Assembly (NCBI RefSeq): GCF_014205795.1
Contig: NZ_JACHCN010000003.1
Span: 317,564-381,563, forward strand
Length of the DNA stretch: 64,000 bases
Source of the DNA: Rhodanobacter sp. MP7CTX1
GTDB taxonomy: Bacteria; Pseudomonadota; Gammaproteobacteria; Xanthomonadales; Rhodanobacteraceae
Reading direction: 5' to 3'
Shown here: piece by piece, positions 9,513 to 18,923 of the stretch
How positions within the stretch are numbered: position 1 is the stretch's first letter
Layout: every line of letters starts with the position of its first letter
Notes under the pieces: model-generated
The model's input: the letters and a program-made list of their open reading frames with translations, nothing else
Databases searched by the model: none
What the model was told of the DNA's origin: nothing
Position numbers and translations under genes: made by a program

Positions 9513-10910
9513 GGTGGCCGAGGGATTCAGCGGGATGCTGACGCGCACGTGCAGGCCATGACCGAACGCTGAATCGAGCAGCTCGATCCGGGCATCGTGC
9601 AGTTGTGCGGCGCGCTTGACGATGTTCAGGCCCAGGCCGTGGCCATTGCTGGGCTGCTTGTCTTCGCGGTGGAAGCGGTCGAACACGATTTCTCGACGCT
9701 CGGCCGGAATGCCGGGACCGTCGTCGCTGATATCGATGACCGCTGCCTGCGGCGACTTGCATAGCGCCACCTCGACCTGACCGTTCGGTCCGACGTAGCG
9801 CAAAGCATTCTCGATGAGGTTGCGGAACATCGCGGTGAGTGCCGCTTCGTGTCCGAGTACGGGCAATTGCGGGATGTCATGCACGAGACTGAGCTCGACA
9901 CCTTTTTCGACGATCAGTGGGGCCAGCTCCTCGATTACCTCGGTGGCAACCGTGACCAGATCCAGGGTGACGCGCTGGTTGGCAGCAGCGCCGGCCTCCA
10001 GCGTGGCCAGCGCCAGAATCTGTTCGATGCGTCGTGCCAACCGGGTCAGGCTCTGCTGTGCGCTCTTCAGCGCCGACTCGACGTCCTGCGGCGTACCGGC
10101 GATGGCGGCGCTCTCAAGGTGGATCATGGTTGCCGTCAACGGTGTGCGCAGCTCATGCGCCACATCGGCATTGAAGCGATGTTCGCGTTCGATCGCGTCT
10201 TCCAGCCGCTCGAACTGCTGGTTCAAGGTGCGGATCAATGGCTTGAGTTCGGGCGGCGTGTCGTCGATGGCCACCGGTTGCCGGCTGCCGGGTGTGCGCT
10301 CGTCCAGCGACTTGGTCAGCGACCTTAAGGGGAGCAAGCCTCTACGCACGGCCAGGCTGACCAGCAGGGCCAGCAAGGGCAGGCCGATCAGCAAGGGCAG
10401 GCTGTGTTCGAGGATCAGCCCGCGAGTAATGTCCTGCCGGTTGTCGTAGCGCTCGCCAATGCGGATCACCAGGTTGGCGCGATTCTGCAAGGTGAAAATC
10501 CGCCAACGATGATCTTCGTGCAGGATGTCGCGGAAGCCCATGTCCGCGGGTGTCGGCGGCGGTAGATCTTCCAGGTTCGCGGTTGCCACGATCAGTTGCC
10601 GCTGTGGCCCGTAAGCCTGGAATCCCACCTCGGGTTCGTAGTTGTGGCGATGCACGGAAACCACCATCGCCTGACGTACCGGCAGCGGCGTGCCCGACGT
10701 GCTGGCATTGGGACCCTGCTGGGCCATCGCGTCGCTGTGCTCGATAAGGATGCCCAGCGTGCGGCCGGCCTGGGCCAGACGCCCGTCCAGCAGCTCGTTC
10801 ATTTCCCTCGACTCGCGCTGGTAGCTCAGGAAGCCAAGCGGGATCAGCACGAGGACCATGACGGTAATGATCAGCCAGGTCAGTCGTGTGCGCAGGCTGA
10901 CCGGTTTCAT
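9507..10910 (-). CDS. Sensor histidine kinase (QseC/PmrB-like)
   Basis: A 467-residue inner-membrane sensor kinase. TM1 is LTWLIITVMVLVLIPLGFLSY; a periplasmic segment of about 130 residues follows; TM2 is HSLPLLIGLPLLALLVSLAVRR. A HAMP-like linker leads to a HisKA domain with H252 in ADVAHELRTPLTA. The ATP-binding domain shows the N box (MFRNLIENALRY), G1 (DISDDGPGIP) and G2 (NGHGLGLNIVKRAA). The true start is the ATG at 10910, which overlaps the regulator's stop as ATGA. It probably phosphorylates the regulator encoded just upstream, and the pair plausibly controls the adjacent efflux operon. Confidence 0.9.
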   Translation of the reverse strand: MKPVSLRTRLTWLIITVMVLVLIPLGFLSYQRESREMNELLDGRLAQAGRTLGILIEHSDAMAQQGPNASTSGTPLPVRQAMVVSVHRHNYEPEVGFQAYGPQRQLIVATANLEDLPPPTPADMGFRDILHEDHRWRIFTLQNRANLVIRIGERYDNRQDITRGLILEHSLPLLIGLPLLALLVSLAVRRGLLPLRSLTKSLDERTPGSRQPVAIDDTPPELKPLIRTLNQQFERLEDAIEREHRFNADVAHELRTPLTATMIHLESAAIAGTPQDVESALKSAQQSLTRLARRIEQILALATLEAGAAANQRVTLDLVTVATEVIEELAPLIVEKGVELSLVHDIPQLPVLGHEAALTAMFRNLIENALRYVGPNGQVEVALCKSPQAAVIDISDDGPGIPAERREIVFDRFHREDKQPSNGHGLGLNIVKRAAQLHDARIELLDSAFGHGLHVRVSIPLNPSATL

Positions 10911-11572
10911 TTCGGTTCCCGCGGAATCATGTAGCCGACGCCACGCACCGTGTGGATGACGTCCGGGCTCAGTTTGCGGCGCAACCAATGCACCTGGACT
11001 TCCAGCGCGTTGCTTTCCACGTTGGTATCCAGGCCATAGACGGAATTTTCCAGGCTTTCGCGTCGGACGATGCGCCCGGCGCGCTCCATCAACACACGCA
11101 GCAGGGCGAACTCCCGGCGTGTGAGAACGATGCGGTTGCCGCGAAATTCCACTTCGGACGTGGCGAGGTTCAAGCGCAGGCCACCCGCTTCGACTACGCT
11201 GTCGGCCAGGCCCTGCGCGCGCCGCGTCAATGAGCGGATCCGCGCCGCCAGTTCCTCCAGATGGAACGGCTTGATCAGGTAATCGTCGGCACCCAGATCG
11301 AGCCCGCGGATGCGCGTCTCCAGCGCGTCCCTTGCGGTCATCACCAGGACCGGCGTCTTGATCCCCATGCGTCGTGCTTCGGCCAGCACTTCGAGGCCAT
11401 CCTTGTCAGGCAGGCCAAGGTCGAGCAGCACCAGATCGGCGGTTTGATCGCGCAGCGCGAGGGTCGCTTCGCGCCCGTTGCGCAGCCAGGTGACCGCATA
11501 GGATTGATGTTCCAGGGCGATGCGGATGGCGTCGCCGAGCTGGGCATCATCTTCCACAAGCACTATGTGCAC
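10907..11572 (-). CDS. OmpR-family response regulator (QseB/PmrA-like)
   Basis: A 221-residue DNA-binding regulator with a GTG start. The receiver domain shows the acidic pair in LVEDD, phospho-acceptor D51 in LVLLDLGLPDKDG, and K in YLIKPF. The C-terminal winged-helix domain contains LTRREFALLRVLMERAGRIV, NALEVQVHWLRRKL and TVRGVGYMI. It shares the ATGA overlap with the kinase gene, so the two are co-translated. A promoter was not identified in the 206 bases between this gene and hflD, which otherwise hold nothing recognisable. Confidence 0.92.
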   Translation of the reverse strand: MHIVLVEDDAQLGDAIRIALEHQSYAVTWLRNGREATLALRDQTADLVLLDLGLPDKDGLEVLAEARRMGIKTPVLVMTARDALETRIRGLDLGADDYLIKPFHLEELAARIRSLTRRAQGLADSVVEAGGLRLNLATSEVEFRGNRIVLTRREFALLRVLMERAGRIVRRESLENSVYGLDTNVESNALEVQVHWLRRKLSPDVIHTVRGVGYMIPREPK

Positions 11573-11778
11573 GTTGGGTCACCTGTCGTCAGCAAGCGAG
11601 ACCTTGATGTCTGCCCTATGGCTGGCAGTGGGTCTCGGTATCGATCATCTTCCGCTGTCGATCATCCCTGGCAATGCTTAAGGTGAAATTACGTCTTTCG
11701 GAAGCGGCCGCCTTCACATGCGAAGACTCGCGCCCGCAGCATACCGATGAGGCGCTGGATCCCAGCCAATCTGCGCAG

Positions 11779-12402
11779 TCAGCGATTGTCCAGCGTCGCA
11801 CCGGTCAACAGCCCACGTGCCAGCATGCCGCACTGGCGACGATACAGGAGTAGTTGCCATTGCCGGCCGCCCACCTGGCGCCACAGCACTGCCGAACGCA
11901 CGGCAGCAAGCAGGTTGGCGCGCACTTTTTCCACCACGGCAGCTTGTTGCAGCTGTTGCGGATTGCCGCTCACCATGACCCGCGGCTTCAGCGTGGACAG
12001 GGTGGACGCATACAATTCGGCCAGCCGACCGATGACCTGCGTCGAACCCTGGCCAAAGTGCTCGACCTGGCGCTGCGCCGCGACGATGCCTTGCTGAAGT
12101 TTGCCGAGCAACTCCGGTCGCCTCGACAGGCTGCGCTCCAGTCGCATCACGGTCACCACCATCTTGGTCACTGACATATCGCGGTCGCTTTCATCGAGCT
12201 GTGCGATCAAGCTGCGCAGGCCCAGTCGCAGGCCCGAAATATTGCCGTAGACACCGACGACCGAGGGTGCGTCGATGCGGAACACGCTAGCCACGCTGGC
12301 CTCCATCGTGGCTTCATCACAAGTGCCTTCATTGGCCAGCTGCTGCGCCAGTGCACAGGCCTGGAACAGCCCGGCAAGGGCGAGCACGCGCTCTTCATTC
12401 AT
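11779..12402 (-). CDS. hflD: HflD, high-frequency lysogenization protein homologue
   Basis: A 207-residue, mostly helical, membrane-associated protein. In E. coli HflD binds the lambda CII activator and lowers its activity; its normal cellular role is unclear. Recognised by the N-terminus MNEERVLALAGLFQACALAQQLA, by IDAPSVVGVYG and LRLGLRSLIAQLD, by its length, and by its position directly after mnmA, the same order as in E. coli. I use the ATG at 12402, since the sequence upstream of it does not look like the family. Confidence 0.85.
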   Translation of the reverse strand: MNEERVLALAGLFQACALAQQLANEGTCDEATMEASVASVFRIDAPSVVGVYGNISGLRLGLRSLIAQLDESDRDMSVTKMVVTVMRLERSLSRRPELLGKLQQGIVAAQRQVEHFGQGSTQVIGRLAELYASTLSTLKPRVMVSGNPQQLQQAAVVEKVRANLLAAVRSAVLWRQVGGRQWQLLLYRRQCGMLARGLLTGATLDNR

Positions 12403-12430
12403 GGCAAAGGTTTCAAACACGGGGTCGCGG

Positions 12431-13582
12431 TTATCCTGTCGCAGAAGTGAACGTGGGAGACGGCGAGAATGCAGGCAACAGGCCGCCATAGGGTGCATCG
12501 GTCGCGGCGATCACGGCGCCGCCAAGACAGACCTGGTCATCGTAGAAGACTACGGACTGCCCGGGGGTGACGGCGCGTTGCGGTTCGTCGAAGCGTACCT
12601 CAAGGCCGTGGTCCAGAACGGTGACGAGGCAGCTCTGGTCCACCTGACGATAGCGGGTCTTGGCGGTGCAGCGGAACGGGTTGGCCGACGCGGCACCGGC
12701 GACCCAGGTAGGCGTCTCGGTCTGCAACCGCTCTGAATACAACCAATGGTTTTCGCCGCCCTGGGCGACATACAACACGTTGGTAGCCACGTCTTTGCCG
12801 ACCACGTACCAGGCCTCCCCGCTGGCGCCGTGACGGCCGCCGATGCCCAGCCCGTTGCGCTGGCCCAGGGTGTAATACATCGCGCCCTGATGCTCGCCAA
12901 TCAGCTCGCCGGCCGGGGTGCGCATCTCGCCTGGGCGGGCCGGGATGTACTGGCTGAGAAAACTGCGGAAATCGCGCTCGCCGATGAAACAGATGCCGGT
13001 GGAGTCTTTCTTCGCATGCGTGGGCAACGCGGCTTCACGGGCCAGCTCGCGCACGCGGGGCTTTTCCATCTCGCCGAGCGGAAACAGTGTGGCGGCGAGC
13101 GCTTGCTGTCCCAGTGCATGCAGGAAATAGCTCTGGTCCTTGGCCATGTCCACCGCGCGCAGCAGGCGATACTGGCCGTCGCGGCAGTCGACGCGGGCAT
13201 AGTGGCCGGTCGCGATTTTTTCCGCGCCCAGCGAGTGCGCTTCGTCCAGAAACGTCTTGAATTTGATCTCGCGGTTGCACAGCACGTCGGGGTTCGGCGT
13301 GCGCCCGGCGCGGTACTCGGCGAGGAAGTGCTCGAACACACCATCCCAGTAGGCAGCGGCGAAATTGCGTGCATGGAACGGAATGCCAAGCCGGCCGCAG
13401 ACGGCCACGGCGTCCTTGCGGTCGGCGTCGGTAGTGCAGGGACCGCTGCGCTCGTCTTCCTCCCAGTTCTGCATGAACAGGCCTTCGACCTGGTAGCCCG
13501 CCTGTTGCAGCAACAGTGCCGCCACCGAGGAGTCGACGCCACCGGAGATGCCGAGCATGACTTTGGTGTGAGTGCCGTTCAT
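12431..13582 (-). CDS. mnmA: tRNA-uridine 2-sulfurtransferase MnmA
   Basis: Catalyses s2U34 formation in the anticodon wobble position of tRNA-Lys, -Glu and -Gln using persulfide sulfur. The 383-residue protein has the PP-loop [13 protein letters not shown] near the N-terminus, MQNWEEDE, the catalytic Cys regions [10 protein letters not shown] and [12 protein letters not shown], and the C-terminal beta domains. The ATG at 13582 overlaps the nudJ stop codon as ATGA. The order nudJ-mnmA-hflD is conserved in gammaproteobacteria. Confidence 0.95.
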   Translation of the reverse strand: MNGTHTKVMLGISGGVDSSVAALLLQQAGYQVEGLFMQNWEEDERSGPCTTDADRKDAVAVCGRLGIPFHARNFAAAYWDGVFEHFLAEYRAGRTPNPDVLCNREIKFKTFLDEAHSLGAEKIATGHYARVDCRDGQYRLLRAVDMAKDQSYFLHALGQQALAATLFPLGEMEKPRVRELAREAALPTHAKKDSTGICFIGERDFRSFLSQYIPARPGEMRTPAGELIGEHQGAMYYTLGQRNGLGIGGRHGASGEAWYVVGKDVATNVLYVAQGGENHWLYSERLQTETPTWVAGAASANPFRCTAKTRYRQVDQSCLVTVLDHGLEVRFDEPQRAVTPGQSVVFYDDQVCLGGAVIAATDAPYGGLLPAFSPSPTFTSATG

Positions 13583-14079
13583 GCGTTGCGAGCTTCGGGT
13601 AGATAGCCCAGCGTGCTCAGCGGCAGCCGTTGGCCAGCCAGCCAGGCATCGATGCTCAGCAGCACCAGCGGACTGCGCAGGCGCTCGCCGAGCGCAGCGA
13701 TCTCGCTGCGGGTTAGCCACAGCGCACGTCGGATGCCGTCGTCCAGCGGGCGAGCTGCATCATGGCTCAAGGCGCGAGCGGCAAAACTGAAGCGGACCAC
13801 CGCATCGCCATGCTCGGTGCTGCGCCATTGATGCACGCCGATCAGGTGCTGCAGCTCGACCGTCCAGCCGGTTTCTTCCAGCGTTTCGCGCACGGCGGCA
13901 GTCACCAGGCTTTCGCCGTCGTCCAGATGGCCCGCCGGCTGGTTATAGGCCAGCCGCCCGTTCACTTCTTCCTCGACCATCAGATAACGATCGCCAGCGG
14001 TGACCACGCAGGCCACGGTGACGCGCGGACGCCAGATGTCGGCGCCGGAATTGTCGGTGGTGGAAAGGGGGTTGGCCAT
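13579..14079 (-). CDS. nudJ: Nudix hydrolase, NudJ-type
   Basis: A 166-residue Nudix phosphohydrolase. The Nudix box (G-x5-E-x7-REUxEExGU) is at [23 protein letters not shown]. coli NudJ hydrolyses nucleoside di- and triphosphates and HMP-pyrophosphate. The ATG at 14079 ([12 protein letters not shown]) gives the family length; the longer open frame upstream has no family similarity. It is the first gene of the nudJ-mnmA-hflD run and is transcribed divergently from clpS; the gap of about 200 bases must hold both promoters. Confidence 0.85.
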   Translation of the reverse strand: MANPLSTTDNSGADIWRPRVTVACVVTAGDRYLMVEEEVNGRLAYNQPAGHLDDGESLVTAAVRETLEETGWTVELQHLIGVHQWRSTEHGDAVVRFSFAARALSHDAARPLDDGIRRALWLTRSEIAALGERLRSPLVLLSIDAWLAGQRLPLSTLGYLPEARNA

Positions 14080-14279
14080 CAGGTTGGGCAAGAGACTGGG
14101 CACGGGGCACTGGAAAAGCGGCCATTGTGCCATCACCTGTGGGGACGGTCGCTGCCAAGAGCGGGTTTGTGATCCCCGCAGATCCCGGCGCGGGCCACCG
14201 ACGAGATCACAATCAGGCCCTAAGTGGTGCATCCACGGCGGCGTATACTTCGTATCAAAGATCGAACACCCAAGAAACT

Positions 14280-14606
14280 ATGGCCCACGAATCCGAACAC
14301 GAGCAAGACAGCGGCCGCGGACTGGCACTGGAAACCGCCAAACCGGAGGTGGCGCGTCCCCCACTGTTTCAGGTGCTGCTGCTGAATGACGACTTCACCC
14401 CGATGGATTTCGTGGTCGAGGTGTTACGCGGTTTTTTCAACCTGGACCAGGAACAGGCGGTGCAGGTGATGTTGCATGTACATACGCGCGGTAAGGGCGT
14501 ATGTGGTGTATTTACGCGGGAAGTAGCCGAGACCAAGGTAACCCATGTGAACGAATATTCACGCTCCCATCAGCATCCGTTGTTGTGCACTATGGAAAAG
14601 CTCTGA
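14280..14606 (+). CDS. clpS: ClpS, ClpAP adaptor for N-degron substrates
   Basis: A 108-residue adaptor that delivers N-degron proteins to ClpAP. The flexible N-terminal extension is followed by the fold with [21 protein letters not shown] (substrate-binding N and D residues), [25 protein letters not shown] and the C-terminal [10 protein letters not shown]. The gene sits 65 bases ahead of clpA, the standard arrangement. Confidence 0.96.
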   Translation: MAHESEHEQDSGRGLALETAKPEVARPPLFQVLLLNDDFTPMDFVVEVLRGFFNLDQEQAVQVMLHVHTRGKGVCGVFTREVAETKVTHVNEYSRSHQHPLLCTMEKL

Positions 14607-14671
14607 GCGACCCCATTTTGTGCTCATTGCGGCGCTGAAGGCCGCTCACTTTTCAAGCGGAGATGATCCGA

Positions 14672-16951
14672 ATGTTCAGCAAGGATCTTGAAGTCACCAT
14701 CGGCCACTGCTACAAGCAGGCCCGCGAGCAGCGCCACGAATTCATGACGGTGGAGCACCTGCTGCTGGCGCTGACCGAAAACCAGTCGGCACTGGGTGCC
14801 TTGCGCGCCTGCGGCGTGGATTTGCCACGTCTGTCGACCGAACTCGAGCGGATCATCGCCGAAACCGTGCCGGTTCTGCCGCACGGCGACGAACGCGATA
14901 CCCAGCCCACGCTGGGCTTCCAGCGGGTGTTGCAGCGTGCCGTGTATCACGTGCAATCCTCGGGTCGAAAGGAAGTCACCGGCGCCAATGTGCTGGTGGC
15001 GATCTTCGGCGAAAAGGACTCCCACGCGGTGTATTTCATGCATCAGCAGGAAATCACCCGGCTCGACGTGGTCAATTACATCTCGCACGGCATCGCCAAG
15101 ATCGGTGATGAACCGGCTGCGGGCGCAGCCGGCGGAAGCGAGCGCGAGTCTGAGGAGGGCGGCGAGCCGAAGGGCAATCCGCTGCATGAATTCGCCAGCA
15201 ACCTCAACGAACTGGCGCTGGAAGGCAAGATCGATCCACTGATCGGGCGCGCCGACGAGATCGAGCGCACGATTCAGGTGCTGTGCCGCCGGCGCAAGAA
15301 CAACCCGCTTTACGTCGGCGATGCCGGCGTGGGCAAGACGGCCCTGGCCGAAGGCCTGGCCAAGCGCATCGTCGATGGCGAGGTGCCGGAGGTGCTGGAA
15401 GGCGCCACCATCTGGTCGCTGGACCTCGGCGCGCTGGTGGCTGGCACCAAGTATCGCGGCGATTTCGAGAAGCGCCTCAAGGGCGTCATCGCTCAGCTGA
15501 AGAAGCAGCCGGGTGCAATCCTGTTCATTGACGAAATCCATACCATCATCGGTGCCGGGTCGGCTTCCGGTGGCACCATGGACGCCAGCAACCTGATCAA
15601 GCCGATGCTCGCTTCCGGTGAGCTGCGCTGCATAGGTTCGACCACGTTCCAGGAATACCGCGGCGTGTTCGAAAAGGACCGCGCACTGGCGCGGCGCTTC
15701 CAGAAGATCGACGTGGTCGAGCCGACCGTGGCCGACAGCATCGAGATCCTGAAGGGCCTGCGTTCGCGTTTCGAGGAACATCACCACGTTGCCTATACCA
15801 ACGAGGCGCTGAAGGCGGCGGTGGACCTGTCGGTCAAGCACATTCCCGACCGTTTGCTGCCGGACAAGGCGATCGATGTGATCGACGAGGCGGGCGCTCG
15901 GCAACGGCTACTCCCGCTGGACCAGCGCACGGGCAAGGTGGATGTGACCGAGGTCGAGTACATCATCGCCAAGATGGCGCGCATTCCGGCCAAGCAGGTG
16001 TCGGCGTCGGATCGCGACGTGCTGCGCAACCTGGAGCGCAACCTCAAGATGGTCGTGTTTGGCCAGGATCCGGCGATCGAAGCGCTCGCCGCATCGATCA
16101 AGATGGCCCGTTCGGGCCTGGCCGATCCGTCGAAGCCGATCGGCTGCTTCCTGCTTGCCGGGCCTACCGGCGTGGGCAAGACCGAGGTGACCAAGCAGCT
16201 TGCGATGCAGCTTGGGATCGAGATGATCCGCTTCGACATGTCCGAGTACATGGAAGGTCATTCGGTGTCACGGCTGGTCGGCGCGCCCCCGGGCTATGTC
16301 GGTTTCGACCAGGGTGGCCTGCTGACCGAGGCGGTGACCAAGCACCCGCACGCGGTACTGCTGCTGGACGAGATCGAGAAGGCCCATCCGGATGTGTTCA
16401 ACATCCTGCTGCAGGTGATGGATCGCGGCGTGCTGACCGATACCAACGGTCGCGAGGCAAACTTCAAGAACGTGGTGGTGGTGATGACCACCAACGCGGG
16501 CGCCGCGCTCGCTTCACGGCGCAGCATGGGTTTCGTCGAGCAGAAGCATGAGTCGGACGCGATGGAAGTGATCCGCCGCATCTTCACGCCGGAGTTCCGC
16601 AACCGGCTGGACGCGGTCATCCAGTTCCGTGCGCTCGATTTCGAGCACATCCTGCGCGTGGTGGACAAGTTCTTGATCGAACTGGAAAGCCAGCTGACCG
16701 AGAAGCACGTGAGTCTGGACGTGGATGCCGATGCCCGCCGCTGGCTGGCCGAGCACGGTTTCGATCCGCAGATGGGCGCACGGCCGATGGCGCGGGTGAT
16801 CCAGGAGAAGGTGAAGCGTGCGCTGGCCGACGAGCTGCTGTTTGGCAAGCTCGCCGACGGTGGCCAGGTGCGCCTCAGCGTTCACGATGGCGAACTGAAG
16901 GTCGACTGCGAGACGCTCGAAAAGCTGCCGGCCGTGGTTGAACCAGGCTGA
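14672..16951 (+). CDS. clpA: ClpA, ATPase subunit of the ClpAP protease
   Basis: A 759-residue AAA+ unfoldase that partners ClpP. The N-domain ([34 protein letters not shown]) binds ClpS. The first ATPase domain has Walker [10 protein letters not shown] and Walker B ILFIDEIH; the second has GPTGVGKTE and [10 protein letters not shown]. The ClpP-contacting loop, IGL in E. coli ClpA, is MGF here (RRSMGFVEQ). I prefer the ATG at 14672, nine bases after GGAG, to the ATG at 14663, which abuts it. Ends before a repeat and a strong bidirectional terminator. Confidence 0.96.
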   Translation: MFSKDLEVTIGHCYKQAREQRHEFMTVEHLLLALTENQSALGALRACGVDLPRLSTELERIIAETVPVLPHGDERDTQPTLGFQRVLQRAVYHVQSSGRKEVTGANVLVAIFGEKDSHAVYFMHQQEITRLDVVNYISHGIAKIGDEPAAGAAGGSERESEEGGEPKGNPLHEFASNLNELALEGKIDPLIGRADEIERTIQVLCRRRKNNPLYVGDAGVGKTALAEGLAKRIVDGEVPEVLEGATIWSLDLGALVAGTKYRGDFEKRLKGVIAQLKKQPGAILFIDEIHTIIGAGSASGGTMDASNLIKPMLASGELRCIGSTTFQEYRGVFEKDRALARRFQKIDVVEPTVADSIEILKGLRSRFEEHHHVAYTNEALKAAVDLSVKHIPDRLLPDKAIDVIDEAGARQRLLPLDQRTGKVDVTEVEYIIAKMARIPAKQVSASDRDVLRNLERNLKMVVFGQDPAIEALAASIKMARSGLADPSKPIGCFLLAGPTGVGKTEVTKQLAMQLGIEMIRFDMSEYMEGHSVSRLVGAPPGYVGFDQGGLLTEAVTKHPHAVLLLDEIEKAHPDVFNILLQVMDRGVLTDTNGREANFKNVVVVMTTNAGAALASRRSMGFVEQKHESDAMEVIRRIFTPEFRNRLDAVIQFRALDFEHILRVVDKFLIELESQLTEKHVSLDVDADARRWLAEHGFDPQMGARPMARVIQEKVKRALADELLFGKLADGGQVRLSVHDGELKVDCETLEKLPAVVEPG

Positions 16952-16960
16952 TCTGCTGTG

Positions 16961-17031
16961 CCCCTCCCCCTGCTGTCAGGGGGAGGTTGCGAGGGGGGGG
17001 GGCTTTGATCTTTCGCCCCAACAAAAATCCC
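16961..17031. repeat. Copy A of a G/C-tract intergenic repeat
   Basis: A TCCCCCTG / CAGGGGGA hairpin followed by GGTTG, a run of G and the tail GGCTTTGATCTTTCGCC. The same head and a near-identical tail recur at 18721 and a related unit at 50351. Confidence 0.65.
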
Positions 17032-17041
17032 AGGCACACCC

Positions 17042-17076
17042 AAACGAAAGGCGGCGCATTGCGCCGCCTTTCGTTT
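17042..17076. terminator. Bidirectional terminator between clpA and infA
   Basis: A perfect 16-base inverted repeat (AAACGAAAGGCGGCGC) with a 3-base ATT loop and A/T-rich outer ends. It separates the convergent clpA (+) and infA (-) genes and suits both. Confidence 0.85.
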
Positions 17077-17147
17077 CAACACCCATCGAATCTGTCCCAC
17101 TGCGCACTAGCGCTGCTGGGTCGTGACTCGACTTACTTCATCCCCAC

Positions 17148-17366
17148 TTACTTCATGCGGTACGTGATACGACCCTTGCTCAGGTCGTATGGGGTCATTT
17201 CGATCTTGACCTTGTCGCCGGTGAGGATGCGGATGTAATGCTTGCGCATGCGGCCGGAGATGTGGGCGATGATGACGTGCCCGTTCTCAAGTTGCACGCG
17301 AAACATGGTGTTGGGCAGGGTCTCCTGGACCGTGCCTTCCATTTCGATGACGTCGTCTTTGGCCAT
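17148..17366 (-). CDS. infA: Translation initiation factor IF-1
   Basis: A 72-residue OB-fold protein that occupies the ribosomal A site during initiation. The sequence from [19 protein letters not shown] through [20 protein letters not shown] and [11 protein letters not shown] is nearly identical to the bacterial consensus. Convergent with clpA, as in many gammaproteobacteria. Confidence 0.98.
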   Translation of the reverse strand: MAKDDVIEMEGTVQETLPNTMFRVQLENGHVIIAHISGRMRKHYIRILTGDKVKIEMTPYDLSKGRITYRMK

Positions 17367-17459
17367 GTGTTCCGGGGTTCACGCACAGCCGTCATGGCTG
17401 CGTAAGCCGTCGAGTATGCCATGGATGAGCGTTTGGTTAAAGAATCATCAAGCAATCGG

Positions 17460-17735
17460 TCAGGCGAAATGTTCATCCAGCTTGCGCCGGATCTCCTGTT
17501 CGACCATGCCCTTCAGCGGCGCCAGCATCATCCCCAGTTCCGCATTGACCTGAATGGCGTCGCTGCCGACGGCGATCGTGCCGCTGACTCCGGGGCGCGA
17601 GAATCGCAGGGTATCGCCTTGCCACTGCCCATCCATGCCAAATTTCTCGCGCATTCGCGCGGCGACCTTGTCGACCACAGCACGGGCCTCGGAGATCGAC
17701 AGCTGGTGCGGGCGGCGAATATCGATTTTCGGCAT
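17460..17735 (-). CDS. Polyhydroxyalkanoic acid system family protein (PHA_gran_rgn type)
   Basis: A 91-residue protein beginning MPKIDIRRPHQLSISEARAVVDKVA, with a middle GTIAVGSDAIQVNAELGMML and the end LKGMVEQEIRRKLDEHF. This resembles the small PHA-granule-associated family; its biochemical role is unknown. The start at 17735 has AGGAG upstream. No phaC or phasin gene is near, so the link to PHA rests on family naming only. Confidence 0.75.
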   Translation of the reverse strand: MPKIDIRRPHQLSISEARAVVDKVAARMREKFGMDGQWQGDTLRFSRPGVSGTIAVGSDAIQVNAELGMMLAPLKGMVEQEIRRKLDEHFA

Positions 17736-17804
17736 GACGGGCTCCTGACGTAAGCAGCGCATCTTAATGCTTTATGAGGTGCGGGCTTATGGACGTGCAG
17801 GGGG

Positions 17805-17849
17805 CAACGAAGTACGGGCCAACGAAGTACGGGTCAGCGAAGTGCAGGC
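17805..17849 (+). repeat. Three tandem 15-base repeats upstream of the FHA gene
   Basis: CAACGAAGTACGGGC, CAACGAAGTACGGGT and CAGCGAAGTGCAGGC occur head to tail. The unit is a multiple of three and the frame stays open into the FHA gene, so the repeats could be translated (TKYGP / TKYGS / AKCR) if an upstream start were used. Confidence 0.75.
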
Positions 17850-17914
17850 TCATCATGCACCGAGACCTGGTGGACTGCATGTTAGAGTTTCGGGGTCTAT
17901 CGACCGGTTCACCC

Positions 17915-18682
17915 ATGCGCATCGAATTTCCCAATGCGGCCCGCGAGGATTTCCATTGGACACAGGCGCAGCTGCGCATAGGCAGCGCGCCCGACAATGA
18001 CCTCGTGCTCGCCGCCGGCCAGGCCGCACCCCAGCATCTGCGAATCCAGCAGGATCGTCGCGGCTGGATATTGCAGGTTTTGCCGTCGGCGGACCGTATC
18101 CACGTCAATGCGCGGCCGGTGCGCGAACGGGCATTATTGCGTGCTGGCGACGTGGTCAGCGTAGGTGATTGCCGCATGCTGCTGCGCGCCGATCAGGACC
18201 CAGCCCAGAGGTCGCCGCTGAGCGTGCCGGAACAGGGGCGTTGCACGGTGGCGCTGCGTGCTGTGGCAGGCCCGCTTTCCGGCAAGGTGCTGTCGCTGGA
18301 GGACAGTCTTGAGCTTGGCCCACAGGGCCGCTGCCCGCTGGAGTTGCCGCAGGGCGACGTCGCCTCGCTGCGCATTTTCTGGCAAGACGGCCAGCTGCTA
18401 CTGGAAGTCACTCAGCCGTCCGAGCGTCATCCGTTGCGGGTCAACGGCGTCATCGCGCAAAAACTGGCCTTGCAGCCCGGTGATCAGGTCGGTCTGGCCA
18501 AGCACCGCTTCGTAATCGATGCGCCGGGAATGGAACCCGAGCCCGAGATCGTCATGCAGGAGCCAGAGCCCGTGCATCTACCGGAAGAAGCGGCTGGCCC
18601 GATTGGCGAAGTGTGGTGGCTGATCGTTACTGCCGCCGTGCTGGCACTGGGCATTGCGTTGGTGCTGCTGATTCGGTTCTGA
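17915..18682 (+). CDS. FHA-domain membrane protein
   Basis: About 255 residues. FHA domains bind phosphothreonine peptides. The N-terminal part shows LRIGSAPDNDLVLAAGQAAPQHLRI, HVNARPVRERALLRAGDVVSVGDCRMLL, the usual G-R/S-N-H region in a divergent form. A second, more degenerate module follows (GPLSGKVLSLEDSLELGPQG through LRVNGVIAQKLALQPGDQVGLAKHRFVI). It ends in an acidic linker rich in Glu-Pro and a C-terminal membrane helix (WWLIVTAAVLALGIALVLLI). The start is uncertain: the ATG at 17915 gives a clean domain start, but the frame is open up to 17774 through the tandem repeats. No kinase partner is nearby. Confidence 0.7.
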   Translation: MRIEFPNAAREDFHWTQAQLRIGSAPDNDLVLAAGQAAPQHLRIQQDRRGWILQVLPSADRIHVNARPVRERALLRAGDVVSVGDCRMLLRADQDPAQRSPLSVPEQGRCTVALRAVAGPLSGKVLSLEDSLELGPQGRCPLELPQGDVASLRIFWQDGQLLLEVTQPSERHPLRVNGVIAQKLALQPGDQVGLAKHRFVIDAPGMEPEPEIVMQEPEPVHLPEEAAGPIGEVWWLIVTAAVLALGIALVLLIRF

Positions 18683-18720
18683 ATCCTGTTCCAAACCTTC
18701 TGCATGCGTCGCCTGCTTTG

Positions 18721-18832
18721 CTCCTCCTGCTCGCAGGGGGAAGTTGGGAGGGGTAGGGCTTTTTGATCTTCTGCGCCAAGAGCGACCCCGCCCCAACCCT
18801 CCCATGCGAGCAGAGGAGGGAGTGCTTCGAAG
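18721..18832. repeat. Copy B of the G/C-tract repeat, as an inverted pair
   Basis: A forward unit (CTCCTCCTGCTCGCAGGGGG, then GTTGGGAGGGG, then GGGCTTTTTGATCTT) is followed by an inverted unit (CCCCAACCCTCCCATGCGAGCAGAGGAGGGAG). The two can pair into one large cruciform between the FHA gene and serC. It is related to copies at 16961 and 50351. Confidence 0.7.
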
Positions 18833-18923
18833 CTACGTGGAGAGACTCCCCTCGCTCGATTTGCATGCGCAGTTGACCGCCCCATGCTGCGCCGCGCCAT
18901 AATGCGGGGACCACCTCGACGGG

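Noticed and set aside
14624..15904. Long minus-strand frame opposite clpA (426 codons)
   Set aside because: ClpA on the plus strand is unmistakable over the whole interval, and the antisense product has no recognisable domain.
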